Shown: positions 10,690 through 20,055 of the stretch, piece by piece
Layout: every line of letters starts with the position of its first letter
Position numbering within the stretch: position 1 is the stretch's first letter
Source of the DNA: Toxorhynchites rutilus septentrionalis
Lineage: Eukaryota; Arthropoda; Insecta; Diptera; Culicidae
NCBI RefSeq assembly: GCF_029784135.1
Contig: NC_073745.1
Location: 160,159,335-160,223,334, forward strand
Direction: 5' to 3'
DNA length: 64,000 nt
Position numbers and translations under genes: made by a program
The notes under the pieces: generated by a model
Database searches by the model: none
Told to the model about the DNA's origin: nothing
Seen by the model: the letters and a program-made list of their open reading frames with translations, nothing else

Positions 10690-11284
10690 TTAAGCATAAT
10701 TCATAACAAAAAGTACTTACCCGTTCCGTCCCGAACGATCGGGGCTCTTCGGTAACACAAATACTCATCACAATGTAAACAATAACATTGTATAATCAAA
10801 ACAATAACAACCGCATTGTTATAGGATAGGAACGCATGGAAACGAACCTGCTATAAAACAAAGTTGTTAATAGCGAATATTCTAGAATACCCGAGCAAAA
10901 ATGCAACAATAGAGTTTACTGTAGCGTGTACCGTACAAATAGGGCACGAAATGTTCAGTACAATCAACCATCGTAGTGAAATTGTTCAGTGGCAACTGAA
11001 CCATCAAAGTGAAAAATTCAGTAGCGAAGAAATCATTGTAGTTCATCAGGTTCAGTACAAAATAAACAATCGAAGTAAAATTGTGAAATTGTGAAACAAT
11101 CTAGTGTTCTGAAATTCACATGGTGAAGTGAAGTGTTTGGTCGGCCGAGTTATCAAAAGTGTCGGGAAGTGTTCGATTCCAGTTTCGCGTCTGCTAGTCG
11201 TCGATTTTCTCCCGTAACAAAATCCATAGCCAATGCCACCGTTTGTAAATAATCTGTATCGAATAGTCATCCACACTTCTGGTT
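10690..11284. other. Non-coding, repeated TTCAGT/GAAATT phrases
   Basis: Around 10950-11095 phrases such as TTCAGTACAATCAACCATCG and TTCAGTACAAAATAAACAATCG recur, giving a weakly repetitive stretch. It may belong to the LTR-like sequence left of mariner copy 1. No coding motif is seen. Confidence 0.3.
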
Positions 11285-11660
11285 TTAAAAGTTTTGAAAT
11301 TACACCCCTGTATATAAATGAAAGACGTAGTCCTACGTCAAAACAAAAATGAACTATTCATATACCTTAGAGTGCCAATGGAATTTTTCCTTGTTGATTC
11401 CCGTGAAAAAATACCCTATGCAAAATTTCAGCTCAATCGGACTTTATATACTAGTGTCGCAAAGACGTCAAAGAGGGAAGAGGGAAGTACATGAAATCGG
11501 GGTTTAAAAAAAATTGTTGCCAAATGTCTTGAAAAACATGAATTAACAGTCGATCGTTTTTCGTTTCTGGAAAGTCGATTTTTGACAAATTAAAAAAAAA
11601 CCACTTGCGTGAATTTGTTTTACCTGTTTCTTCATCAACCCCTCGGTTTTGTCAGCTGAT
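11285..11660 (-). repeat. GACGTAG-palindrome repeat, copy
   Basis: A 16-bp palindrome, GACGTAGTCCTACGTC, lies at 11324-11339, next to a sequence that on the minus strand reads CTTTCATTT and then GGGGTGTAA, as at 57220-57260. Further in, AAATCGGGG...TGCCAAATGTCTTG (11492-11532) matches two segments downstream of the DD37E transposase (42875-42908 and 43156-43201). The class is unknown. Confidence 0.55.
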
Positions 11661-11699
11661 TGTTTACATCTGACACAAATATAATTTTCGTAGCTATTT

Positions 11700-12330
11700 A
11701 GTCAATTTTCCGTGCATAGTGACGTGTTTTTGACGCTGAGGATGCTTCTTGAAAATAGGTGGAAAGCAAATCCCAACACAGGTCCGAAGTTTGATTGTGT
11801 GTTACTTCCAGCGTGAGTAGTATCAACGAAATATTGCTGAGAGGTATGGGGTATGCCGTGGTGCGGCCCAGCTGGTCATTCGGAAGCATCAGATGTTTGG
11901 CAGCGTGGCCGATCGACCGGGAAGAGGACCGAAAACTGATGCAAGAATGGACACACTGATCATCCAGGATGTAAAGAAACACAAACGAACAACCATTCGG
12001 GCGATTTAAGAAAGGTTGGATCTGGCCCTCGTACCATTCGACGACACTTGGTGGAACGGGACCTGAAGAGCTACTTCGCCAAAAAGCTGGAGTTCGGGAA
12101 GTGCGTTACTTGGTCGGACGCGTCCACGTTCGAGCTGTTTAACAAGAAATGGGGACTCTGAGTGTGGCAGAAGAGCGACGAGGGCCTACATGACTGGCAT
12201 CTACAACCAAGCTGCTTCTCGTGGGCTGGGTGGAAAACTTAACGCAGGTCAACGGTATTATGAGTGCCGATGTTTACATCGACGTAACACCTCCGGAACT
12301 TAGTGAAGAGTATGCGTTGTTAGTTGATTA
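11700..12330 (+). pseudogene. Degenerate Tc1-like transposase
   Basis: In one frame the segment reads IAERYGVCRGAAQLVIRK, then VADRPGRGPKTDARMD and KKHKRTTIRAI, ending in a TAA at 12007-12009. These are the paired HTH and linker of Tc1-type (DD34E) transposases. Later, in other frames, it reads RHLVERDLKSYFAKK, then STFELFNKKWGL and KSDEGLHDWHLQP. These match the region around the first catalytic aspartate, but a deletion between FAKK and LEFGKCVTW joins two parts and removes the catalytic residue context. Multiple stops and shifts make it non-functional. No TIRs were found. Confidence 0.75.
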
Positions 12331-12747
12331 TCGAGACCACAGGGGGACATTGATCATACATTATTTGCTTTTATTTTTTTTAAACAAACCATGAAGTGGA
12401 TTTTTTATGTCATACCCTAAAAGTACCCGTTTAGAAACAAAAGTGTTTTATTTTGTTTTTCTAAAAAATTAATCAACGATACTGAAATAGCAAAATGGTC
12501 TATTTATTACCTACTTTTACGTAATATGGACAGGAATACCGAAAAGGTTAAAAAAGCCTGAGCCTTCGGCGAATGACCTGAAAAGTTAAAGCCGGCTGAA
12601 ATAAATCAAATCAATCAATAAACTAAGCCGAATAAATGAATAGATACATTAATAAATAATTACATAAATGAGGATATAAGAAAACTAATATATTTTCCTT
12701 CTTAGTAGGGGGAAGTCAGGTAAAACGGACACTCGTGTATTAGATTT
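12331..12747. other. Non-coding
   Basis: No gene is seen. It probably includes the decayed 3' end of the Tc1-like copy to its left. Confidence 0.4.
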
Positions 12748-13011
12748 GAGGGTCTCAGAAAAAAGGGATGTAAGTGACTTGATCGATTTCTCTTCATCAA
12801 CTTTTTCTTTAGTTAATAACTCATCTGCCAAAACGTACCAATTTGAGTTTGCTATAGAATTCGATAGCTGAGGTTCTGACCTATCTTCCACATTGTCAAA
12901 TACAGCTGTGAATGTGTTTTCAGCTAAGTTATGACCAAAAAAAGGGAGTCGATGTAGAGAAGTTGGAATCGATGAATAGAAATGAAAGGGGTGTATCATT
13001 TTAAGCTCCTC
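12748..13011. mobile_element. MITE, family M, copy 2
   Basis: This copy aligns end to end with the MITE at 8228-8481 (shared core TAAGTGACTTGATCGATTTC and onward). The termini (GAGGGTCTCAGAA... and ...TTTTAAGCTCCTC) are more diverged than in copy 1. ATTT at 12744-12747 and 13012-13015 is again a 4-bp target duplication. The minus-strand open frame over it is incidental. Confidence 0.8.
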
Positions 13012-13052
13012 ATTTTTATTTTAAATTTGAAGGATATACAAACTTGTAAAAC

Positions 13053-13327
13053 GTGCTCCCGTGACCGAGTGGTTAGCGTCATAGCTAACATGCCGGGTGT
13101 TCGGGTTCGATTCCCGTTCTGGTCGGGGGAATTTTTCGTCAAAGAAATTTCCTCCGACTTGCACTGTGATCACGCGTATTCTAGAACTTGCCACTCAGAA
13201 TGCATTCAAGGCGTGATATTTGGCATAGAAATCTCAACTAAGTACTAATAAAAATGACGCAAGTAATACTACGTTTAGACGGCGAAGTTCCTCTAGGAAC
13301 ATAAGTGCCATTGAAGAAGAGAAGAAG
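13053..13327 (+). mobile_element. SINE family B, copy 2
   Basis: The tRNA-like head (GACCGAGTGGTTAGCG and GGTTCGATTCCC), the family-B body and a GAAGAA tail are all present. It is flanked by a perfect 15-bp duplication, ACAAACTTGTAAAAC, at 13038-13052 and 13328-13342. It is very similar to the minus-strand copy at 41048-41322, which implies recent family activity. Confidence 0.9.
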
Positions 13328-13639
13328 ACAAACTTGTAAAACAGTGTATCAATACTTTGGACACTAAAGTGTGCACCTAGCTGGTCTTCTGTCAAAATTG
13401 TAAATAAAACATAAAATGATCTGCAAAGAACGATTCGATGTAAATTTTCATCTCCAGAAAATGAAGTTCTCATTGTCAACCAGCTATTTCTTGGGTATTT
13501 TTTGTCCTTTCGTCCCAGAAGTAATAATGTTAAAAAAAAACTAATCAAGTCGGGAAAGATGGACACTCCACCGATGGCAAAGTCAAACATGATGTTTTGA
13601 AACATTTTGATTGTCGCCTTCTTTTTTAACAGTTGGCCA

Positions 13640-14035
13640 CTAACTACATTTGGAAGAGCAACCGGAAGTCATGAACGAACCAGCGGATGGAAAAAACTGT
13701 TAAGGAAGGGTCCCCTGTGAACACCGCTGCGTTGAATTCCAACATTCCAAGAACAACGCTCATACGACACCTCAAAAATTGTAATTTTTCATCACAGCTA
13801 ATTTTTTCATCACAGCAGCAGGAACAAGAACATCCAAACGGAGGTGACAGAATCATTGTAAATATCGACATCTTCTCGACCTAGATAGGAGAGTCTATGA
13901 GATGCCCATGACGGAAGTCAGAAAATTGGCTTCCGAATGAACAGAAAAAGACGGACTGAAACATTTGTTCAATGAACCAATTGAAATGTCTGGAAAACTC
14001 TGGCTTAGCTGTTTTTTAAATGTCATCCATTTTTT
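13640..14035 (+). pseudogene. Degenerate pogo-like transposase N-terminus
   Basis: The frame at 13687 reads MEKTVKEGSPVNTAALNSNI and then PRTTLIRHLKN, a Psq/CENP-B type helix-turn-helix as at the start of pogo/Tigger transposases. About 60 codons later, in another frame, comes MTEVRKLASE, then a stop, TEKDGLKHLFN and MSGKLWLSCFL. This is the second DNA-binding region of the same family (usually AEKNGIKHPFN...AGKDWLRGFL). An internal stop (TGA, 13937-13939) and a frame change make it a relic. The DDE catalytic domain is absent. Confidence 0.65.
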
Positions 14036-16249
14036 GTCTCCGAAACTGTTTTTTATTATTAACAGAGATCTAGACTATCGATTCGTAGTGAGATAGCTAA
14101 ATGTTTTTTAGTGAAATTCAAGAAAAAAAATCAACATTTACTTCAGGTGTCTTTCTTCATCACCCTTTCCCTACTAAATAAATGAATACAAAAAAACAAA
14201 CTGACGCACCAAAAAAACTACACATGAAATACACCACCCTGGGGTCTGCAATGAACTGTTTTATTTTAATTTAAAAAAATTGCGACACATATGTAATATT
14301 TTCCTACGACAGTAAATTACAGATTCTCAGTAATACTTTTTTCATTAACATTTGTGAAATTACAGAAAGTCAAAGACAAAAAGTGTATATTGATTTTTAC
14401 AAGACACCATAAACAAATATTTTATGTTTGAACATTTGTCACATTCGGGTGAATGTCTATTGGTTCACACTTCAACCAAGGCAATTGGATTATTGGAATC
14501 TGTGCAACTTAACTTTTTCGGGTGCTCTTCAGAAGACCCAGGAACATGGAACAATTTTTGGTACAATTTGAATAGTTCCATGATAGCCAACTTAACTCTT
14601 GTTAGCCAATTCGTCGCTTACTGGTTTGCAGATTCCTAAGGTTGTCATTATTTTTATGAATGGCCTCTTATCATTCACGTTACAATAAAAAAAAATCTGT
14701 GCAAAAGTTGAGTGCGATGTCAATCAATTGATTGCAGGATTCAACCTTCGATTGATTGCACTTCAACCAAGACTTGGTTGGATTATTGTAATTTTCTTCC
14801 AACTGCAGGCCCATTCAAAAACAAAATGTACGTGTGCTCAAAGAAAACAGGCCACACCGCATACACTTGACTTTGATTTATGCCATTTTCAACACATTCT
14901 GACGCGGCGTCATTGGAACTGGCCAGAGCGAGTGGCCACAACACCGAAACGTTGCGATCGATCGGTTTCTACTTTTGAATTCATAACACGCCCGCACGAA
15001 CTCATCTTCTCCCCGCCGTGGCTTCCGAACTGCGTGGCATGGGTATGGGCGTAAATGCGGCAGCCCGATGACGGGTGGAGCATAATAATCATAAAAACCG
15101 AACGAATACGCATGCTTTCTCTCCTCCAACTAACCGTGGGGAATTTTATGTTCGCATGTATGTATGTATGCTTCAGCACTATAGTGATGTAGTGTGAGAG
15201 TGTTTCTGTTGAAGCTAGCCGTCACGTTCTGGCCCCAAAACCCCGCTTCATCAAAGCATAAAGTTCCCCGAACTGATAGGACATCCGTTCGTCACAATAT
15301 GCTTCCAAAAATTCTTCCTTCCACAGTACACGCACTCGACTTCTTTACAGCCACTTATCCGCCAAGAGTCTCAACAATAAAACAGCATCGTTTGCATAGG
15401 AATTTTTTCTCATCCTGAGCACATTTATTGCTTTATGTAAATTTCTATTTAAATTTATTGGCGGAGAATGGAAGAATGTTCTTTTCCTTTTCCTCTCTAA
15501 TGTGACTTTTTTACTCCTTGCGCTAAAGTCAAGTGATCGAACATTCCTTCTTATTGCTTCGAAATGACGCTAATGCAGATTTATTGGAAATACATTTAGA
15601 GAATGCTGTAGTCACCTCCGAATTTTCCACCGGCTGGGCGACCGAGGGGGAGGGAGCTTTTCCAGCTTTTTTTTCCTTTTTGAGTCCGCATTGCAGCAGC
15701 TGTGGAGCCGGTGACAAGCAGCAATTTGGTCATGCAAATTTAACTTTTATTGTTATGAACAGTGCTAATAGTCGAAGAGGGAGAATGGCGAGTTCATTGT
15801 GTAGCAGAGAGTGCCTTTGATGTCGCTTGAGGATGCTCGAATTAGGATGCTGGCACATTCACCGGACAAATGAACCATTCTGATATTGACTCATTCTTAT
15901 TTGTGTTGTAAAAATATAGGACTAGACATTCTTACTCACTGTGAAAGTGTAAGAAACAAACTATTAATTTCATTCTTTATACATGACGTTTTTTTATTAT
16001 AATGGTTATAATGGTACATCCTGTATTTTGAATGGGAAAATCAGTTGAGAGGAAAAATCATTTTTTCCTCCTGTATATTTGAGTGATATTTTTGAGTTTT
16101 TTAAAATTATTTTTATTCCTTTGGTTTATTTTTATTATCTTTTGAAAGATCAGCCTCGTAAGAGTAAAGGCCGTATATTCGGATTTAATTATATTTTGAA
16201 GCAAACCTTTATCACTAGAGTAGTGCGGGGCATAGGTGCGCACCTAACT
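14036..16249. other. Mostly unique non-coding sequence
   Basis: No convincing exon. Two segments near 14459-14515 and 14723-14795 share ATTGGATTATTG-like and CACTTCAACCAAG phrases, a small duplicated motif. The stretch around 14880-15130 is more GC-balanced and could be conserved intronic or regulatory DNA, but no motif identifies it. Confidence 0.35.
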
Positions 16250-17383
16250 GTTGTCGTCCAATAACTCTTGAAATAAAAGCCTGAAATCCTGAGTCCATCG
16301 CTCTGGAACAGTATGCACGATGGCGTACTAAAACTGAATCTGCCCAGAGGTGTGGAGATCATTGGCTTCGCGAATGACATCGTTATTCTCGTGACAGGAG
16401 AATCCTTGGAACGGGTCGAAATGCTCGCGACCGAGTCGATAGACATGAGCGGAAGGTGGATGCAAAGTGTGAAACTGTAGATAGCCCACCACAAGACGGG
16501 AATGTTGATTGTCAGCAACCGCATGGCGGTGCAACGTGCAGAAATCACCATCGGATCGCACTTGATAACTTCGGAGCGAGACTTAAAATACCTGGGGGTG
16601 CAGATCGATGATCGACTGAACTTCAACAGTCACGTCGACTACGCTTGTAAAAAAGCAACGAGGATAATCAATACACTGACAAGAATCATGCCTAACAATT
16701 CTGGCTCAAGCAGCAGCAAGAGGCACCTTTTGGCTAGTGTCTCCTCGTCGACATTATGATACGGGGGTTCAGCCTGGATCGTGGCGTTAGAAACTCAGCG
16801 GAAAACGGTGAGGCTGAATAGTACGTACCGGCTCATGGCGATGCGCGTCGTAAATGCGTACAGAACCATATCAACAGGAGCGGTCTGCGTCATAGCCAGA
16901 TTGATCCCCATCGACATCATCTTGGCGGAGGACATCGAGTGCTATATGAGGAGGGGAACCAGAGGAATCCTGAAGCTAATGAGGGCGGAGTCGATGGCTA
17001 GCTGGCAGCAAGAGTGGAGTGCGGCTCAAAACGGCAGATGGACGCACAGGCTCATACCGACACTAATGGGCTGGGTAAACAGGAAACATGGAGAGGTGAA
17101 TTTCCACCCAACGCAGTTTTTGTCTGGTCATGGCTGCTTCAGGCAGTATCTGCACCGATTTGGACATGCAAGATCGCCTCTTTGTCCGGAGTGTGGAGAT
17201 GTTGAGGAAACACCGGAACACGTCGTATTCCTATGTCCCAGATTCACCGCAAGTCGCAAGGGGGTGCCTACCTTTCATGCTGGAAACATCGTAGAGGAAA
17301 TGTGTTGTGACGAGGGCACCTGGAATCGTCCACATCATGTCCGGGCTACAGCGGAAGTGCAGGACCGACCAGCGTGCGGATAA
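16250..17383 (+). pseudogene. R1-clade non-LTR retrotransposon, 3' half of ORF2
   Basis: This 5'-truncated piece starts inside the reverse transcriptase (SLWNSMHDGVLKLNLPRG) and continues with VEIIGFANDIVILV, where the catalytic YADD-type box reads FAND. It then carries ERDLKYLGVQIDDRLNF and the C-terminal part to LSGHGCFRQYLHRFGHA and a CCHC knuckle, CPECGDVEETPEHVVFLCP (C-x2-C-x8-H-x4-C). The D-to-N change in the catalytic box, a TAG near 16480 and a TGA near 16757 disable it. R1-like elements copy themselves by target-primed reverse transcription. The clade is assigned from the C-terminal knuckle and thumb motifs. Confidence 0.8.
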
Positions 17384-17394
17384 CGCCTGACTAT

Positions 17395-17865
17395 AAAAGA
17401 TGAACCACAGCGAGATCTGAAGCACTGGAGTACTCCACGAGAGCGGCCGTGACGGAATGCGCGTTATGTTGGAGGGCACTACCTAATCGGCGCTCCGTTG
17501 TGAAGCGATATCCTGCGAGGGGGACTGTGACGGGGCGCGCGTTGCGTTGGAGGCACTTCCTAATCGGTGCACCTCTCGACAGGTAAACGGATACTGTCGC
17601 GGAGAACAAGAAAAAGGCCTGCCTGGCAACGCCTGATCGTGGCCTGGATGGCGAACATTTCGAAGGAGCGTGCATCAAGGAGGACGCCATCATCAAACTG
17701 GTGCATACCCCACGAGAGCAGCTGTGACGGAGTGCGCGTCATGTTGGAGAGCACTACCTAATCGGCGCTCCGCTGGGAAGAGAAATCCTGCGAGGATGAC
17801 TGTAACGGGGCGTGCGTCAAGTTGGAGGGCGCTTCCTAATGGTCGAACATACCACGTGGAAATTT
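17395..17865 (+). repeat. Internal repeats in the LINE 3' UTR
   Basis: Phrases such as GTGACGGAATGCGCGTTATG followed by TTGGAGGGCACTACCTAATC recur at about 17449, 17527, 17725 and 17800, alternating with AAGCGATATCCTGCGAGG-type segments. Units run about 75-80 bp, in two pairs separated by a unique insert. The GC-rich block continues directly from the R1-like ORF, so it is best read as its 3' untranslated region. Confidence 0.65.
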
Positions 17866-17943
17866 TTGGGAGGGAGGAGACTGGCAGTATACAATATCTG
17901 GAAATGTCCAATATTTGAAACAGAATTCGTTTTTATTAACAAA

Positions 17944-18189
17944 CCAGCTGACCCGGCGAACTTTGACCCAACCACAATTGATATGTTGATATAAATAGTT
18001 TCGAACATTCAAGTCCCCACAGAAATTATTTTTATATACATAATTTAAACTCGCGGTATATAAAGTTTTTTTGACATATAAACCTGATGCAGACTAAGAA
18101 GCATCAATCCTGATACTGACTGATCCGTTGCTCCGTTCTTGAGCTAAATCGTGAGGAACGGACACCAAATCATTTTCATTAATATAGAT
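17944..18189. mobile_element. Helitron-like dispersed repeat, short copy
   Basis: It starts with CAGCTGACCCGGCGAAC and ends in TTAATATAGAT, the same two ends seen in the longer copies at 28195, 30085-32263 and 54439. On the opposite strand the family would begin with TC and end with CTAG, as Helitrons do. No rolling-circle replicase is present, so the class is only inferred. Confidence 0.45.
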
Positions 18190-18389
18190 CAAGTTTATAA
18201 ATACATAGTTACCTTCACTTGATTTATTTGAAGCTCATTGTCGAATAAAAAATATTTATTTGCAGTTAATTGTGAAAACATAAACATAAACAAAACATAA
18301 CCATTATTGGATTGAATGCATGGTGAAAATAAAAACATTTTTCATTTGAAATTAATTTTTAATTAATGTTAAGCAATTATTTATTTTTC

Positions 18390-18760
18390 TTCCTCATCTT
18401 GGATTTCGGTTCTGAGGATTCCGACACTTTGCCTTGGAGCGCTGTTGCTTCGTTGCGCTATTGTGGGGTTCGAAGAGACAGACGATGGCCAGATCCTCAG
18501 ACTGCTCACTCGTAAAAACTTGTCTGAACCGCCCTAGCAGAAGTAGAAATGTCAATAAAAGGAAATTCGAATCATGAATCACTCACTGATATGAGCCTCT
18601 TCCTCAGAGCTGATTCAGAAATATCGATGTCTACCGCAATCCTACGCTTCGAGACTCCCTCCCGAAGCCTCTGTCGGGCCATTTGAGCATTTCTGGAATG
18701 CATTTCTTCGAAGTTTTCTTCTTGTGGGTCCCGTTAAAAAATTTGGTTGAAAACATTTTA
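18390..18760 (-). pseudogene. pogo-like DNA-binding domain fragment
   Basis: On the minus strand one frame (about 18730-18590) reads RDPQEENFEEMHSRNAQMAR followed by QRLREGVSKRRIAVDIDISE and SALRKRL, a Psq-type helix-turn-helix. After about 60 bp of unrelated sequence, another frame resumes with LGRFRQVFTSEQSEDLA, which also fits pogo-like N-termini. The gap has GTGAGT at its start and CTTCTGCTAG at its end, like a small intron, but the splice would not keep the LGRF frame. It is either a decayed element or a poorly resolved host gene derived from one. Confidence 0.4.
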
Positions 18761-18899
18761 TAATTTTTTTCCAGAGCAAAACTCTGGTGCGAACTTTTGC
18801 CCCACCTTTGCCTCACAAGCAATTTTTGAACTAATCGAATTATCAAACAAAGCTCTTGAGCTTTTTCACAAAAACGAATACGCGCTATCATCTACTTTA

Positions 18900-19614
18900 G
18901 AATGAAGGTTTTCTTGACAGAGTAGTTTCGAACTTTCCAGTTATTTTAGGTAAGTTAATCTTGATCTCCAAAACTGAAAAAATAGATCAAAACATAGCAA
19001 AATTCTCTTCACCTCATAACTTTTTGCCACTTTCATGAAATGTATCTTGTTTATATGTTTGAGCTGCCCTGCCCATGATTGCATAGGAGACATAATCAAC
19101 AACACCATTAGTGTTGTGAAAATGCATTCTTGTTGTTTTTTTGGCCTACAAGCATAACCATGCAAATTTCCGATGAAATGATCTGTCCAGTTGAAGAATA
19201 TTATCGGCAAAAAGAGGACCTAGGTGATTTTGCAGATTATAACATATTTTATTCCATTTGGAAAACGCTTGCGTCTGTTTATGCGGACAATCAATCGTTT
19301 CAATGAACATTTGTCCACATAGCTAGATGTAATCACCAGGTTGCTCTGTTTGTAGCATTAGTATTTACAATTCCGATAATAGTCAAAACATCAGTTGTTA
19401 TCGGATAAAATCAAAAAGGTTCGGAAGAAATTTAGTGAATTGTCTGGAAAAGGTGCTCTTGATTTGTTGCGAGTCTATGATAGTACTTTTTTCCTGAAGA
19501 ATACTCTGGGATATGATAAGAACAGCTGGTTGTGTTTTTTCAATTAATTGAATTTGTAAAGGCAATTTGCAATGTTGGTAATTTTAGCAACATGATTTAC
19601 CGATATCACGATCA
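18900..19614. other. Non-coding
   Basis: A segment near 19071-19095 (CCCATGATTGCATAGGAGA) is echoed in inverted form near 20619-20639 (TCTCCTATACAAACATGGGC), indicating a diffuse inverted repeat. No gene is seen. Confidence 0.35.
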
Positions 19615-20055
19615 ATCGCATAAAGATTTAAGGACGTGCACTGCATCAAGACTCTTTATTGTTCGTTAGTTCGCTCGATTCTAGAGTATGCTTGTGTGGT
19701 GTGGTCGCCTTACTTCCAAAATAGCGTTCAGCGAAGCAGTTAATCAATTTCAATGTTAATCGTCGTAATTTGCGTTCTCGTAATTTTCTGTACCTCTCCT
19801 AAACACGAATAAATTACGGATACCACGAACCTTTAACTAGCATGTGCCGTGTGTTTAACCGTTGTAGCTCCTGTTTTGAATGTCATCTCTCTCGTTCGTC
19901 CCTCAAAAAATTGAATGTTGTTGTTCTCACATAATGTGAAACTTCTAATGTAATAGTTTTAGTAGGCTTTGTAGAAATAGATTAAGATAATAGTACTTAA
20001 GTATCTAACATTAGGGCAAATGTTGCCTGTTGTATTTGTGAAATAAATAAATATT
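19615..20055 (+). pseudogene. Jockey-clade LINE 3' end, internally deleted
   Basis: The start translates as CIKTLYCSLVRSILEYACVV followed by WSPYFQNSVQR, the typical thumb region of Jockey/CR1-type reverse transcriptases. The frame then jumps to a C-terminal tail containing INYGYHEPLTSMCRVFNRCS and LSRSSLKKL. The segment normally between them is missing. It ends in GAAATAAATAAAT (20040-20052), a likely 3' tail. This is a dead retrocopy. Confidence 0.65.

Noticed and set aside
12685..12999. 104-codon minus-strand gene
   Set aside because: It lies almost entirely across a MITE with defined ends and duplications and has no counterpart in the other MITE copy, so it is incidental.
14728..15054. 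108-codon + strand frame
   Set aside because: Overlaps two long minus-strand frames in the same DNA, as expected for GC-balanced non-coding sequence, and no motif is present.
16189..16626. 145-codon minus-strand gene
   Set aside because: Antisense shadow of the R1-like reverse transcriptase coding on the + strand.
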